Source of the DNA: Stappia sp.
GTDB lineage: Bacteria; Pseudomonadota; Alphaproteobacteria; Rhizobiales; Stappiaceae
Length of the DNA: 64,000 bases
Assembly: GCF_040110915.1 (NCBI RefSeq)
Contig: NZ_CP157793.1
Span: 2,740,939-2,804,938, forward strand
Direction of reading: 5' to 3'
In this document: positions 24,237-32,618 of the stretch, piece after piece
How positions within the stretch are numbered: the first letter of the stretch is position 1
Layout of the letters: every line of letters begins with the position of its first letter
Program-made: the position numbers and the translations under genes
The notes under the pieces: model-generated
What the model was told of the DNA's origin: nothing
The model's input: the letters and a program-made list of their open reading frames with translations, nothing else
The model's database searches: none

Positions 24237-24317
24237 GTCGTGCGCCAATATCCGTTGTGCGTCTTCGTTGGGAAGTCGGCGCGCCCTGGTGCGACCCCGG
24301 CACGGCCCGGCTTCCGG

Positions 24318-26030
24318 TCAGTAGGAAATCGAGACAGTCTCCGTCGTATCCCCGAACTTTGGCATAACCCCGAGCATCGGGGCGATTCTGCGAATGATGG
24401 CCGAGGTCGTCGGCGCCGTGTTGAGGCCCGCCGTGGCGCCGATGCCCTCGCGCTCGGGCTTGGGCTCGTCGAGCACCACGAGCACCACATAGCGGGGATC
24501 GTCCATCGGGAAGGCGGACAGGAAGGAGTTGCGGCGCTTGTCCGAGACATAGCGGCCGTCCTCGATCTTCTCCGCCGTTCCGGTCTTTCCGCCGACGAGA
24601 TAGCCCGGCACCTCGGCGCGACGGCCCGAGCCTTTCAGCACGTTGAGACGGAAGAGATAGCGCATGATCTCGCTGGTGCGCGGATCCACGACCTGCGTGG
24701 CGAGCTTGGCGGCCTCGTCCTCGGTTCGCGGCGTGAAGGTCGGCGGGATCAGCCGGCCGCCGTTGACCACCGCCGCCGCCGCCACGGCCGTCTGCATCGG
24801 CGTCACCGACACGCCGTGCCCGAAGGAAATCGTGATCGCGGCCAGCTCGTTCCATTTCGGCGGCAGCAGCGGCGCCGCCACCTCCGGCAGATCCGTCTCC
24901 ATCCGGTCGAGCAGCCCCAGGCGCTTCATGAAGTCCTGCTGGGTGTCGATGCCGGTCGCCAGCATCATCTTGGCGGTGCCGATGTTGGAGGAATAGATGA
25001 AGGTCTCGGCCACCGACAGGACGCGCTTCTTGCCGTAGAAGTCGTTGATCGTGCGCCGGCCGACCCGCAGCGGCCGCGTCGCGTCGAAACTGTCGTTCAT
25101 GGTCACGCGCCCGCTGTCGAGCGCCATCGCCACGGTGAAGGCCTTGAACACCGAGCCCATCTCGAAAACGCCGCCGGTGGCGCGGTTCATGCGCGCCTTT
25201 TCCAGCGCCTGCGCCCGATCGTTCGGATCGAAATCGGGCAGCGACGACATGGCGACGACCTCGCCTGTCCGCGTGTCGAGGACGATGCCGATGCCGGCGA
25301 TCGCCCGGTAGCGCTCCAGCGCCTTGCGCAATTCGTCGCGCACCACGTGCTGCACCCGCAGATCGACCGAAAGCCTGACCGGTTCCATCGGCCGGTCGGC
25401 GGCGAAGCCCGCCGCCTGCAGGTCGCCGAGCCAGGCCCGGTCGACGGCCAGTTCCATGCCGGAGATGCCCTGGTTGTCGACATTCACCGACCCGACGATG
25501 TGGCTCGCCGTCGGGCCGCCGGGATAGAAGCGGCTGTTTTCCTCCAGGAAGCCGATGCCGGGGATACCCAGATCGTGCAGCCGGGTCTTCTGGCGCGGCG
25601 TGAGCTCGCGCTTCAGCCAGATGAAGCCGGCGTTGCTGGCGAGCCGCCGGCGCACCGCGTCGGTGCCGAGCTCCGGCAGGACGCTCGCGATCCCTTCCAG
25701 CGCCTCGTCCACGTCGATGATCTTGCGCGGCTCCGCATAGAGCGAGGCGGTCTTGATGTCGGTGGCCAGGATCTCGCCGTTGCGGTCGACGAGATCGGGC
25801 CGGGACGCGGCGACGCTGTCCTCGGCCGAGATATAGGACGCCGCCTGCGGCGGTTCGCTGAACCCCAGATGCACCAGTCGTCCGCCGATCGCCACATAGA
25901 CGAGCGCGAAGACCGCCATCGCCATGCGCACGCGTCCGCGCACCGCCCGCGTCGAGGGCCCGCGCGGCACGTGGCGCTCGCCCACCGTGCGGCGCTGAAG
26001 GAAGGAAACGGGTTCGTCGTTGATCGCCAT
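24318..26030 (-). CDS. ftsI: Septal transpeptidase FtsI (PBP3)
   Basis: Class B penicillin-binding protein cross-linking septal peptidoglycan with FtsW. The 570-residue protein has a short basic cytoplasmic tail, one membrane segment (about 36-58), the PBP dimerisation domain, and the transpeptidase motifs GSVFK (catalytic Ser about 292), SSN (about 347) and KTGTAEK (about 481). The start MAINDEPVSF follows ftsL by 8 bases; the open frame continues to 26735 only as a shadow of rsmH. A 69-81-base gap separates it from murEF, so it is less tightly coupled than its neighbours. Confidence 0.97.
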   Translation of the reverse strand: MAINDEPVSFLQRRTVGERHVPRGPSTRAVRGRVRMAMAVFALVYVAIGGRLVHLGFSEPPQAASYISAEDSVAASRPDLVDRNGEILATDIKTASLYAEPRKIIDVDEALEGIASVLPELGTDAVRRRLASNAGFIWLKRELTPRQKTRLHDLGIPGIGFLEENSRFYPGGPTASHIVGSVNVDNQGISGMELAVDRAWLGDLQAAGFAADRPMEPVRLSVDLRVQHVVRDELRKALERYRAIAGIGIVLDTRTGEVVAMSSLPDFDPNDRAQALEKARMNRATGGVFEMGSVFKAFTVAMALDSGRVTMNDSFDATRPLRVGRRTINDFYGKKRVLSVAETFIYSSNIGTAKMMLATGIDTQQDFMKRLGLLDRMETDLPEVAAPLLPPKWNELAAITISFGHGVSVTPMQTAVAAAAVVNGGRLIPPTFTPRTEDEAAKLATQVVDPRTSEIMRYLFRLNVLKGSGRRAEVPGYLVGGKTGTAEKIEDGRYVSDKRRNSFLSAFPMDDPRYVVLVVLDEPKPEREGIGATAGLNTAPTTSAIIRRIAPMLGVMPKFGDTTETVSISY

Positions 26031-26038
26031 GCCGCCTC

Positions 26039-26398
26039 CTATCGCACCGTCGGGGTCGTGCCGGCATAGCCGCCGAGCGAGGGCGCGCCGTCGATCGGTT
26101 CGAGCTGCACCGGCTTCACCGGAACGTCGTCGATCCGCGTGATCTGCTCGACCGACAGGGGTTGCAGGTTCAGGTGTTCGTTGTAGCGCTCCACGAGGCG
26201 CTGAAGCCGCGCCGGATCGTTGAGCAGGCCCCATTCCGCGCGCAGGATCTGCAGGCGCTCGCGCTCCTCGTCGATCTTGCGCTGCAGCTCGGCCACGCGC
26301 TCGGCCGCGCGCTCCGCGTCGTGCTTCATGTCGTAGACGGTGGCGGCCGCCGCGAGCACGCCGATAACCAGCACCAGATTGACGTAGCGCGAGATCAT
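26039..26398 (-). CDS. ftsL: Cell division protein FtsL
   Basis: Small bitopic divisome protein. 119 residues: short cytoplasmic N-terminus, one membrane segment (about 5-23, [18 protein letters not shown]), then a charged coiled coil (about 25-75, [20 protein letters not shown]) with the [13 protein letters not shown] motif typical of alphaproteobacterial FtsL. Its start overlaps the rsmH stop by four bases. Confidence 0.92.
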   Translation of the reverse strand: MISRYVNLVLVIGVLAAAATVYDMKHDAERAAERVAELQRKIDEERERLQILRAEWGLLNDPARLQRLVERYNEHLNLQPLSVEQITRIDDVPVKPVQLEPIDGAPSLGGYAGTTPTVR

Positions 26399-27459
26399 GA
26401 CCGCTCCTCCGCGTCAACAAGCGCCGCAAGCCGGGGCAGGCCCAGCGAGGCCGGGTCGAGATCGCGGGCCGGACCTTGCGTGCGCACCGCGGCACGCAGC
26501 TTCGCGGAGCGGGCCCGGGGATTGCGCGCCGCCTCCGCGTCGCTTGCCGCGCGCGCGCCCTTGACCAGCATGTCGAAGGTCGCCGGCGGCACATCCGTTT
26601 CCGGCAGGTGACGCGAGCCGCCCGCGTGCCGGCGGCTGCGGTCGGCGAGGAAGCGCTTGACGATGCGGTCCTCGAGACTGTGGAAGGTGACGACCACCAG
26701 CCGCCCGCCCGGCGCCAGCGCCCTTTCGGCGGCACCCAGGGCGGTTGCGACCTGATCGAGCTCGCCGTTGACGTGAATGCGCAGGGCCTGGAAGGTCCGC
26801 GTCGCGGGATGGATCTTCGCGCCGCGCGGCGGCCGGCCGACGACCTTCTCCACCACCGCCGCGAGATCGGCGGTCCGCGTGAAGGGGGCCTGCGTGCGCC
26901 GCTCGCAGATCGCGCGCGACACGGCCGAGGCGCGCTTTTCCTCGCCCAGCAATCCGATGATCCGCGTCAGATCCTTCTGCGCGGTCGTGTTGACCACATC
27001 GGCGGCCGAGGGGCCGGCGCGCTCCATCCGCATGTCGAGCGGACCATCGTGGCGAAAGGAAAAACCGCGTTCGGCCCGGTCGAGTTGCATGGAGGACACG
27101 CCGAGATCGAGCACGACACCGGCGACACCGGCAAGACCGAGCTCCGCGCAATGGCGGTCGAGATCGGAAAAGCGCCCCTGAACCAGCGTCAGCCGGCCGT
27201 CGCTGTCCCGCGCAAGCGCCTGCCCCGCCGCGATCGCATCCGGGTCGCGGTCGATGGCGACGACACGGGCGCCGCGCGCCAGGATCGCGCGGCTGTACCC
27301 GCCAGCGCCGAAGGTGCCGTCGACGACCGTCTCGCCGGGCGCGGGCGCGAGCGCCTCCAGCACCTCGTCGAGCATGACGGGGATATGCGGCGCAGCCTCG
27401 GCCGGCGCGTCGGACACATGGGAGGTCGCCTCTCGGGGCGTCTGGGGCGCGGCGGTCAT
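26395..27459 (-). CDS. rsmH: 16S rRNA (cytosine1402-N4)-methyltransferase RsmH (MraW)
   Basis: Methylates N4 of C1402 in 16S rRNA. 354 residues: [14 protein letters not shown]-adenosylmethionine loop [14 protein letters not shown] (about 47-60), [20 protein letters not shown], and the C-terminal [15 protein letters not shown]. It starts [13 protein letters not shown] with about 25 non-conserved residues; an in-frame extension runs through mraZ but is a shadow. Overlaps mraZ by four bases. Confidence 0.97.
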   Translation of the reverse strand: MTAAPQTPREATSHVSDAPAEAAPHIPVMLDEVLEALAPAPGETVVDGTFGAGGYSRAILARGARVVAIDRDPDAIAAGQALARDSDGRLTLVQGRFSDLDRHCAELGLAGVAGVVLDLGVSSMQLDRAERGFSFRHDGPLDMRMERAGPSAADVVNTTAQKDLTRIIGLLGEEKRASAVSRAICERRTQAPFTRTADLAAVVEKVVGRPPRGAKIHPATRTFQALRIHVNGELDQVATALGAAERALAPGGRLVVVTFHSLEDRIVKRFLADRSRRHAGGSRHLPETDVPPATFDMLVKGARAASDAEAARNPRARSAKLRAAVRTQGPARDLDPASLGLPRLAALVDAEERS

Positions 27460-27932
27460 TGCACGCCCTCCGCAGCCGGCGCGGCCGACTGAGCCGCCCC
27501 GCCCTTCAACATTTCCATGGCACGCCGCATCGCCTCCGCGCGATGGGCGCGGAACCGCGCGGGCTCCCAGATCTGAAACTTGTAGCCCTGGCCGACGAAG
27601 GTCACCTGATCCCCGATCCCGGCATGCTCGCGCAGCGTGTCGGACAGCATCACCCGCCCGTCCCGGTCGATCTTGAGGGTTTCGCTCGCCCCGTAGAGGG
27701 CCGTGGACAGCGCATCGTGATCGTCGGTGAGCGTGGCAAGCCCCTCCAGCCGCTTGCGGATCTCGGCCACAAGCTGGTGTCCGCCGGCATCCACCGCCGG
27801 ATGATGCAGGGAGGGAAAGCAATAGAGACCTTCGAAACCGTCGCGGGTGAGAGCCTGGCGAAAGGGCGCAGGAACGGAGACCCGCCCCTTGGCGTCGAGC
27901 CGATTGGTGTAATGCGACACGAAGTCGGCCAT
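27456..27932 (-). CDS. mraZ: MraZ, DNA-binding regulator of the dcw operon
   Basis: First gene of the dcw cluster; in other bacteria MraZ binds direct repeats upstream of itself and represses or activates the cluster. The 158-residue protein has two SpoVT/AbrB-like domains, each with the family core: [15 protein letters not shown] (about 10-24) and [17 protein letters not shown] (about 86-102). The MADFVSHY start is chosen over an in-frame codon 39 residues earlier because family similarity begins there. A candidate operator and promoter lie about 165-200 bases upstream. Confidence 0.95.
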   Translation of the reverse strand: MADFVSHYTNRLDAKGRVSVPAPFRQALTRDGFEGLYCFPSLHHPAVDAGGHQLVAEIRKRLEGLATLTDDHDALSTALYGASETLKIDRDGRVMLSDTLREHAGIGDQVTFVGQGYKFQIWEPARFRAHRAEAMRRAMEMLKGGAAQSAAPAAEGVQ

Positions 27933-28099
27933 CGATTCTCTCGCCCCATTGCCGAGCGTCGTCCGCCCGGCCCCAGCCAATCCCCCAGTCACTGAACGCG
28001 GCGCAAGCGCGCACGACCTCACAGGCCGGGCGCTGCGCCGAATGCACACCCTTCACGCGGCAACCCGACCCCGTCGCCTCATCTTGAAACGGGATGATT

Positions 28100-28134
28100 T
28101 GGGATATCATGGGACCTCATGGGCGTCAATGGAA
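28100..28134. promoter_or_regulatory. Candidate MraZ operator: four TGGR repeats at 10-base spacing
   Basis: On the plus strand TGGGA (28100), TGGGA (28110), TGGGC (28120) and TGGAA (28130) follow one another with exactly 10 bases between starts. Repeats of TGGGN with 5-base spacers are the known MraZ site of E. coli. They cover the whole -10 to -35 region of the mraZ promoter, fitting autorepression. A GANTC site (28132-28136) overlaps the last repeat. Confidence 0.7.
28101..28129 (-). promoter_or_regulatory. Sigma-70 promoter for mraZ and the dcw cluster
   Basis: On the minus strand TTGACG (28124-28129), a 17-base spacer and TATCCC (28101-28106) form a good -35 and a partial -10. The predicted start near 28094 gives a leader of about 160 bases before mraZ. 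It is the only clear promoter between rnpB and mraZ. Confidence 0.6.
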
Positions 28135-28184
28135 TCGAGTGGTCTAAGCCCCCTCCCCAAGGCGCAACCCGCACCGTCTGGAAG

Positions 28185-28193
28185 TTATCCACG
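28185..28193 (+). promoter_or_regulatory. DnaA-box-like sequence TTATCCACG
   Basis: Matches the E. coli DnaA box TTATNCACA at eight of nine positions and is followed by the palindrome TTAAGCTTAA (28195-28204). It lies about 55 bases upstream of the mraZ -35 element. A single box could let DnaA touch dcw expression, but it may be chance. Confidence 0.3.
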
Positions 28194-28379
28194 GTTAAGC
28201 TTAAGATTGCGTTTCGATGGCCTGGGGAGGCGGGCGAACCGCGCGGAAATCCGCGCAAGGCAACACCCGTCGCCCGCGTGCGGCGGCCGTGCAAATTGCG
28301 AAAATCGCAAGCGTTTTCCACCGCGCGCGCGGTGCGCGCGGGATCCCGGCGAAGGGGTCTGGACGAGGTCGGAAAAGAA

Positions 28380-28776
28380 GTGTCAGCCGGCCTTTAAGCC
28401 GGGTTCTGTAAGGCGCGGCCGAAACCGCGCGCGACGACCATTCATCTGGGACATCCGTTGCGGGATGCCTCACGCAACCTACCCGGGCGGCTGGCCTGGA
28501 AACGGGCCGGGATCCCATGGGATCCCACGCCACCCCTATTCGGTCTTGCTCCCGGTGGGGTTTACCGTGCCGCTCCCGTTGCCGGTCGCGCGGTGGGCTC
28601 TTACCCCACCCTTTCACCCTTACCGCGGCCTGAGCCACGGCGGTCTGCTCTCTGTGGCACTTTCCCTGGGGTCGCCCCCGCCGGGCGTTACCCGGCACCG
28701 TCTTTCCGTGGAGCCCGGACTTTCCTCCCCCGCGGCGTTTCCGCGCTTGCGGGAGCGGTCGTCCGGCCGGCTGACC
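28380..28776 (-). ncRNA. rnpB: RNase P RNA, bacterial type A
   Basis: Catalytic RNA that trims tRNA 5' leaders. The minus strand carries the hallmark segments: GAGGAAAGTCCGGGCTCC near the 5' part, GGTAAGGGTGAAAGGGTGG, GTAAACCCCACCGGGAG, and the 3' part ACAGAACCCGGCTTA. The 5' sequence GGTCAGCCGGCC pairs with 3' GGCCGGCTGAC to make helix P1, fixing the ends. It is followed by TTCTTTTCC. About 397 nucleotides. One helix contains the palindrome GGGATCCCATGGGATCCC (near 28512-28529). Confidence 0.95.
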
Positions 28777-28781
28777 GGCGA

Positions 28782-28810
28782 CAGGTAGGCCCCCCGGCCC
28801 GCAAGGTCAA
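28782..28810 (-). promoter_or_regulatory. Promoter of rnpB
   Basis: TTGACC (28805-28810), a 17-base spacer and TACCTG (28782-28787) on the minus strand. The expected start, six or seven bases further, coincides with the 5' end of helix P1 at 28776, which supports the call although the -10 is weak. Confidence 0.55.
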
Positions 28811-28838
28811 GCGCGACGCGCCCGAGGCCCCCGCCGGA

Positions 28839-30299
28839 TCACTCCGCCACCGCCAGTGCGGCCGCGACCGCGCGGGCGATCTCCGCCACATCCGTTTCGG
28901 TGGCGTCGGCGAAGCCGATCACCAGCCCCGAAACGGGCGACGCCGGCGCATCGGTCGCCAAGGCATAGGTCGAAAGGGCCGCGACGCCGAAGCCGCGCGC
29001 CTGCAGCGCCTCGGCGATGGCGACATCGTCGCGCGACGCATCGAAGCGCAGCGTGAGCTGAACCCCGCCGGTCGGATCGGCGACCTGTCCGAGGTTGCCG
29101 ACCGCCCGGCGCAGCGCCTCGGCCATCGCGAGGCCCCGGCCGCGATAGACGGTGCGGATGCGCTTCACATGCGCCCGATAGCGGCCGGTCTCGAGGAATT
29201 CGGCGAGCGCGCCCTGCGTCGCGACATTGGCATAGAGCCCGGCCGCGCGCTGCGCCGCCGCAAGATCCGGCGCCAGTTGCGCGGGCACCACCATATAGGC
29301 GACGCGCAGGCCCGGCAGCAGGCTCTTGGCGAAGGTGCCGAGATAGACCGCCTCGCCCCCGCCCGACAGGCCCTGAAGCGCGGCGACGGGCCGCCCCTCG
29401 AACAGGAACTCGCTGTCGTAGTCGTCCTCCACGACCAGCCCGCCCGCATGGCGGGCCTGCTCCAGCACCGCGAGACGTCGCGCAAGCGGCATGGTCACGC
29501 CGGTGGGATACTGATGCGAGGGCGTGACATAGACGAGCCGGGGTGCCGGCGCCCCGGCCATCGCCGAGGGATCGGCGCCCTGGTCGTCCACCGGCATCGG
29601 CACGATTGTCAGCCCGGCCCCCAGGAACGCGGCGCGGGCCCCGAGATAACCGGGGTCTTCCAGCCACACCGTTTCGCCGGGATCGGCAAGACAGGTCGCC
29701 AGCAGAAACAGGCTCGCCTGCGTCGAGGGGGTGACGAGGATCTGCGACGGCTCCGCCCGCACCCCGCGTTCCGACGCCAGGTAGACGGCCAAGGCCGCGC
29801 GCAGACGATCGAGCCCGCTCGTCTGCGCGTACAGCACCTCGCGCCGGTCCGGGCGGCGCGCAGCGCGGCGCAAGGCGCGGGCCCATTCGTCGCGCGGGAA
29901 GACGTCGATCGCCGGCGTGCCGGGCTCCAGCCGCTTCGCCCTGGCGCGATCGGGCGCGGCCCACGGCAGGCGCGACAGGTCCTTCCCCCGTGCCGACAGC
30001 CCGACCGCGGGCGTGGCGTCGGACAACGCCGCCGCCGCGACCGGATCGCGGTCATGTCCGCAGACCCGCGGCGCCGCCCCGCGCCGCACCTCGATCACGC
30101 CCTCGGCGGCGAGCAGCTCATAGGCCGCCGTCACCGTGTTGCGCGATACGGCCAACGTTTCGGCCAGCCGCCGGCTCGACGGCAACACCGCGCCGGCGGA
30201 CAGGCGACCGGCACGCACCGCATCGCGCACGCCGCGATAGATCTGATCGGGCAGCGGCACGCTTGCCGCGCGATCCAGCGTCAGAAGTCCCTCGAGCAC
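28839..30299 (-). CDS. MocR-type regulator: GntR winged helix fused to a class I aminotransferase domain
   Basis: MocR/PdxR-like regulator, usually sensing a PLP-linked ligand. It has an N-terminal winged helix (PLPDQIYRGVRDAVRAG, LPSSRRLAETLAVSRNTV) and a fold-type I aminotransferase domain with EDDYDSEF and the PLP lysine motif TFAKSLLPGLR (about 320). The frame is open from an ATG at 30398, but that would leave only six bases to the divergent gene and has no Shine-Dalgarno sequence; the GTG at 30299 gives 486 residues, normal for the family, and a 105-base control region. The choice of start is inference. The divergent paiB-like gene is the likely target. Confidence 0.9.
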   Translation of the reverse strand: MLEGLLTLDRAASVPLPDQIYRGVRDAVRAGRLSAGAVLPSSRRLAETLAVSRNTVTAAYELLAAEGVIEVRRGAAPRVCGHDRDPVAAAALSDATPAVGLSARGKDLSRLPWAAPDRARAKRLEPGTPAIDVFPRDEWARALRRAARRPDRREVLYAQTSGLDRLRAALAVYLASERGVRAEPSQILVTPSTQASLFLLATCLADPGETVWLEDPGYLGARAAFLGAGLTIVPMPVDDQGADPSAMAGAPAPRLVYVTPSHQYPTGVTMPLARRLAVLEQARHAGGLVVEDDYDSEFLFEGRPVAALQGLSGGGEAVYLGTFAKSLLPGLRVAYMVVPAQLAPDLAAAQRAAGLYANVATQGALAEFLETGRYRAHVKRIRTVYRGRGLAMAEALRRAVGNLGQVADPTGGVQLTLRFDASRDDVAIAEALQARGFGVAALSTYALATDAPASPVSGLVIGFADATETDVAEIARAVAAALAVAE

Positions 30300-30302
30300 G
30301 CG

Positions 30303-30345
30303 ACTGGTCCCACAAGTCTGATCCAACTGGCTCTTCAACAGAGCC
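30303..30345. promoter_or_regulatory. Candidate MocR operator between divergent genes
   Basis: Contains direct repeats ACTGGTCC (30303) and ACTGGCTC (30326), 23 bases apart, and an overlapping perfect inverted repeat GGCTCT-TCAAC-AGAGCC (30329-30345). MocR-type regulators commonly bind direct repeats plus a dyad in the divergent promoter region. The placement fits, but binding is inferred. Confidence 0.45.
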
Positions 30346-30404
30346 ACCTGAATGGCACACTGCGGCGCCGGAGGCAAAGCCCGCGCTACGAGGGACATCG
30401 AGGA

Positions 30405-31040
30405 ATGTATGCAATCGAGGCCCACAGGGTGCGGGATCGCGGGGCGCTGGTCGCGGCCATGCGCGAGCTTCAGTTCGCCGCGCTCTTCACGGGTGCCGGC
30501 GGGCTCGCCTGCACGCAGATCCCGGTCGTGGTCGATGAGGCGGACGACGGCCGGATGCGCCTTCTCGGGCATGTCGCGCGCGCCAATCCGCACTGGCGGG
30601 CGGTGGGCGACGGCATCCCGGCGCTCGCGCTGTTTCAAGGGCCGCAGGCCTATGTCTCGCCCGGCTGGTACGCCACCAAGGCGGAGACGGGAAAGGTCGT
30701 GCCGACCTGGGCCTATGTCGCGGTGGAGGCGAAGGGCACCCTGCGCCGCCTCGACGATCCGGCCGACGTGCGCACCATGCTCGACCGGCTCACCCGTCGC
30801 AACGAGGCGGGACGCCCCGCGCCCTGGGCCGTGTCCGACGCGCCGGCCGACTATCTGGAGCGGATGATGCGCGCCATCGTCGGCCTCGTGCTGGAGGTCG
30901 AGACGCTCGACGGCGTGTGGAAGCTCAATCAGGCGAAATCGGCCGCAGACCGGGCCGGAACCGCCGCCGGGCTTGCCGGCGAAGCGGACCCGCAGGCCCG
31001 GGCTCTGGCGCGGCTGGTCGAGATCCCGCCGCGCGGCTGA
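30405..31040 (+). CDS. PaiB-like FMN-binding protein (putative negative regulator)
   Basis: The 211-residue protein belongs to the FMN-binding split-barrel family around Bacillus PaiB. Family blocks seen: LLGHVARANPHW, ALALFQGPQAYVSPGWYATK, VPTWAYVAVEAKGTL and the C-terminal KLNQAKSAADRAG. ATG at 30405 gives MYAIEAHRVRDRGAL. It is divergent to a MocR-type regulator, a common pairing, and so probably controlled by it. Its biochemical role is not settled; despite the family name, flavin binding may reflect a redox or PLP-related function. Confidence 0.88.
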   Translation: MYAIEAHRVRDRGALVAAMRELQFAALFTGAGGLACTQIPVVVDEADDGRMRLLGHVARANPHWRAVGDGIPALALFQGPQAYVSPGWYATKAETGKVVPTWAYVAVEAKGTLRRLDDPADVRTMLDRLTRRNEAGRPAPWAVSDAPADYLERMMRAIVGLVLEVETLDGVWKLNQAKSAADRAGTAAGLAGEADPQARALARLVEIPPRG

Positions 31041-31044
31041 GGCG

Positions 31045-31548
31045 TCAGCCCGCGTCGGCGAGGATGCGCTTGACCTTGGCGCAATAGCGCCGGCTGACCG
31101 GGTTCATGCGCTTGGCGTAATGGCCGGCGTTGTAGCGCAGGATCGTGCCGCACAGATCGCCGCCGGCGCGCTTGTGGGCGCCGGCGAGATAGCGCATGCC
31201 GTATTTCAGGTTGGTGGCCGGATCGTAGAGCGCCCGGGCGCTGCCCTTGAAGCCCTCGCCGCGCGCCGTGCGCGGCTTGATCTGCATCAGCCCGATCTCG
31301 CCCGCGCGCCCCCGCGCCTTGGGATTGTAGTTGCTCTCGACCCGAACGACCGCATGAACGAGGTCCGCCGGGAGCCCGTGCCGCGCCGCTTCCTTGCGGA
31401 TCAGCGGATCGAGAGCCTGGGCCTTCGCGTTGCCTTCCAGCAGCGCCGGATCGACCGTAGTGGTCGCGACCGTCGCGGTCTGACAGGCGCCGGCGACAAG
31501 CGCCAGACCAAGGGCTGCCACGAGCTTCGTGCGGTGAGCGATCGTCAT
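31045..31548 (-). CDS. Lytic transglycosylase-like lipoprotein (SLT domain)
   Basis: Peptidoglycan-cleaving SLT domain of the soluble lytic transglycosylase/goose lysozyme fold. 167 residues: signal peptide with lipobox LVAGAC, then AVVRVESNYNPKARG with the catalytic Glu (about 71), GLMQIKPRTA, the NLKYGMRYLA motif and the ILRYNAGHY block. It starts at MTIAHRTK; an in-frame ATG six codons earlier is less likely. Converges with the paiB-like gene, leaving only four bases between the stops. Confidence 0.9.
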   Translation of the reverse strand: MTIAHRTKLVAALGLALVAGACQTATVATTTVDPALLEGNAKAQALDPLIRKEAARHGLPADLVHAVVRVESNYNPKARGRAGEIGLMQIKPRTARGEGFKGSARALYDPATNLKYGMRYLAGAHKRAGGDLCGTILRYNAGHYAKRMNPVSRRYCAKVKRILADAG

Positions 31549-31778
31549 GTGTCCCCGACCTTCCATCTTCGGTGTGCGTCTTCGTGTGGGGGCGGGGATA
31601 TGACGCTGCGGTGCGACAAAAATCCGGCACCGGGGAACACGAAATGTTTCGCGTTTCGAGGCGAAAATTCGTCAGGATCGCGCGAAATGCATCAACCGGG
31701 GCAAGATCATGGCAAGGCCGGGGCCGGATCGCGGCACGGCCTCGGCAGGTTCTTGCTGCATTGCAATAAAATTCGCCT

Positions 31779-32543
31779 TCAACCGAGGCCGGGGCGGCGT
31801 TGCAGCAGGCGGTGGAGCGTCGAAATGGTCGACATGTCGGCCACCCCGTCGACGGTCTGCGGACGATAGTGGCGCTGGAAGGCGGTGACGGCGAGGCGCG
31901 TCGCGTCGCCGAACACGCCGTCGATCGGCACCTCGTAGCCGAAGAGCGCGAGCATCGATTGCAGCGCCTCGACCGGCTGGCCCTCCTCGCCCTCCTGGAG
32001 GTAGCGTCCGCCGCCGACCGGCTCCGGATCGACCCAGACCCCGACGCCATTCGCGGCAAGTTCGGCCCAGGGGAACAGTTCGCCGGGGTCCTGCTTGCGC
32101 GCCGGCGCGACGTCGGAATGCGCCAACACGCGTTCCGCCGCGATTGCGTGGCGGGCGCAGATGTCGCGGGCAAGCTCCGTCACCGCCGCGATCTGCGCCT
32201 CCGGGAAGGGGCGATAGCCGTACTCATGGCCCGGATTGACGATCTCGATGCCGATGGACCGGTCGTTGATGTCACGCGCACCGGCCCAGAAGGCGACGCC
32301 GGCATGCCAGGCGCGCCGGGCTTCGGGCACGAGCTGCAGGATCGTGCCGTCCTCTTCCACCAGATAATGCGCAGACACCTCGCTGCGCGGGTCGATCAGC
32401 CGCTGCAGCGCGGCCGCGCCGCTCTCCATGCCGGTGTAATGCAGGATCAGCAGATCGATGCGCGCGCCCTCGGGCCGGTCGTTGTGGTTCGGCGAGGGGC
32501 GCAGCCGCGCCGCCGGCAGGGAGGTGTCGGTCTTGACGCTCAT
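31779..32543 (-). CDS. N-acetylmuramoyl-L-alanine amidase, AmiD type
   Basis: Zinc amidase cutting between MurNAc and L-Ala. The 254-residue protein has an Amidase_2 domain (LLILHYTGMESG with first zinc His, WHAGVAFW with second, HSDVAPARKQDPGELFPW with third), then a C-terminal peptidoglycan-binding domain (PVEALQSMLALFGYEVPIDG, VTAFQRHYRP). No clear signal peptide is seen at the chosen start, so it may act in the cytoplasm on recycled muropeptides like AmpD, or the start may be elsewhere. Upstream-downstream neighbours are also wall or chaperone genes. Confidence 0.92.
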   Translation of the reverse strand: MSVKTDTSLPAARLRPSPNHNDRPEGARIDLLILHYTGMESGAAALQRLIDPRSEVSAHYLVEEDGTILQLVPEARRAWHAGVAFWAGARDINDRSIGIEIVNPGHEYGYRPFPEAQIAAVTELARDICARHAIAAERVLAHSDVAPARKQDPGELFPWAELAANGVGVWVDPEPVGGGRYLQEGEEGQPVEALQSMLALFGYEVPIDGVFGDATRLAVTAFQRHYRPQTVDGVADMSTISTLHRLLQRRPGLG

Positions 32544-32618
32544 GAAAACCCCGAAACGCGTTGCAGGAAAGCCGAAGCCGGTGCGCTGTCTACGCCATCG
32601 GCGACACGGGCGAAAGCC

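Noticed and set aside
22521..26069. Open frame of 1182 codons on the plus strand opposite murEF and ftsI
   Set aside because: Codon content is Arg/His/Gly-rich without any family motif, and the opposite strand carries conserved enzymes.
28458..30404. Open frame crossing rnpB and the MocR gene into the PaiB-like gene
   Set aside because: It covers a structured RNA and a clear gene on the other strand; only the part from 30405 matches a protein family.
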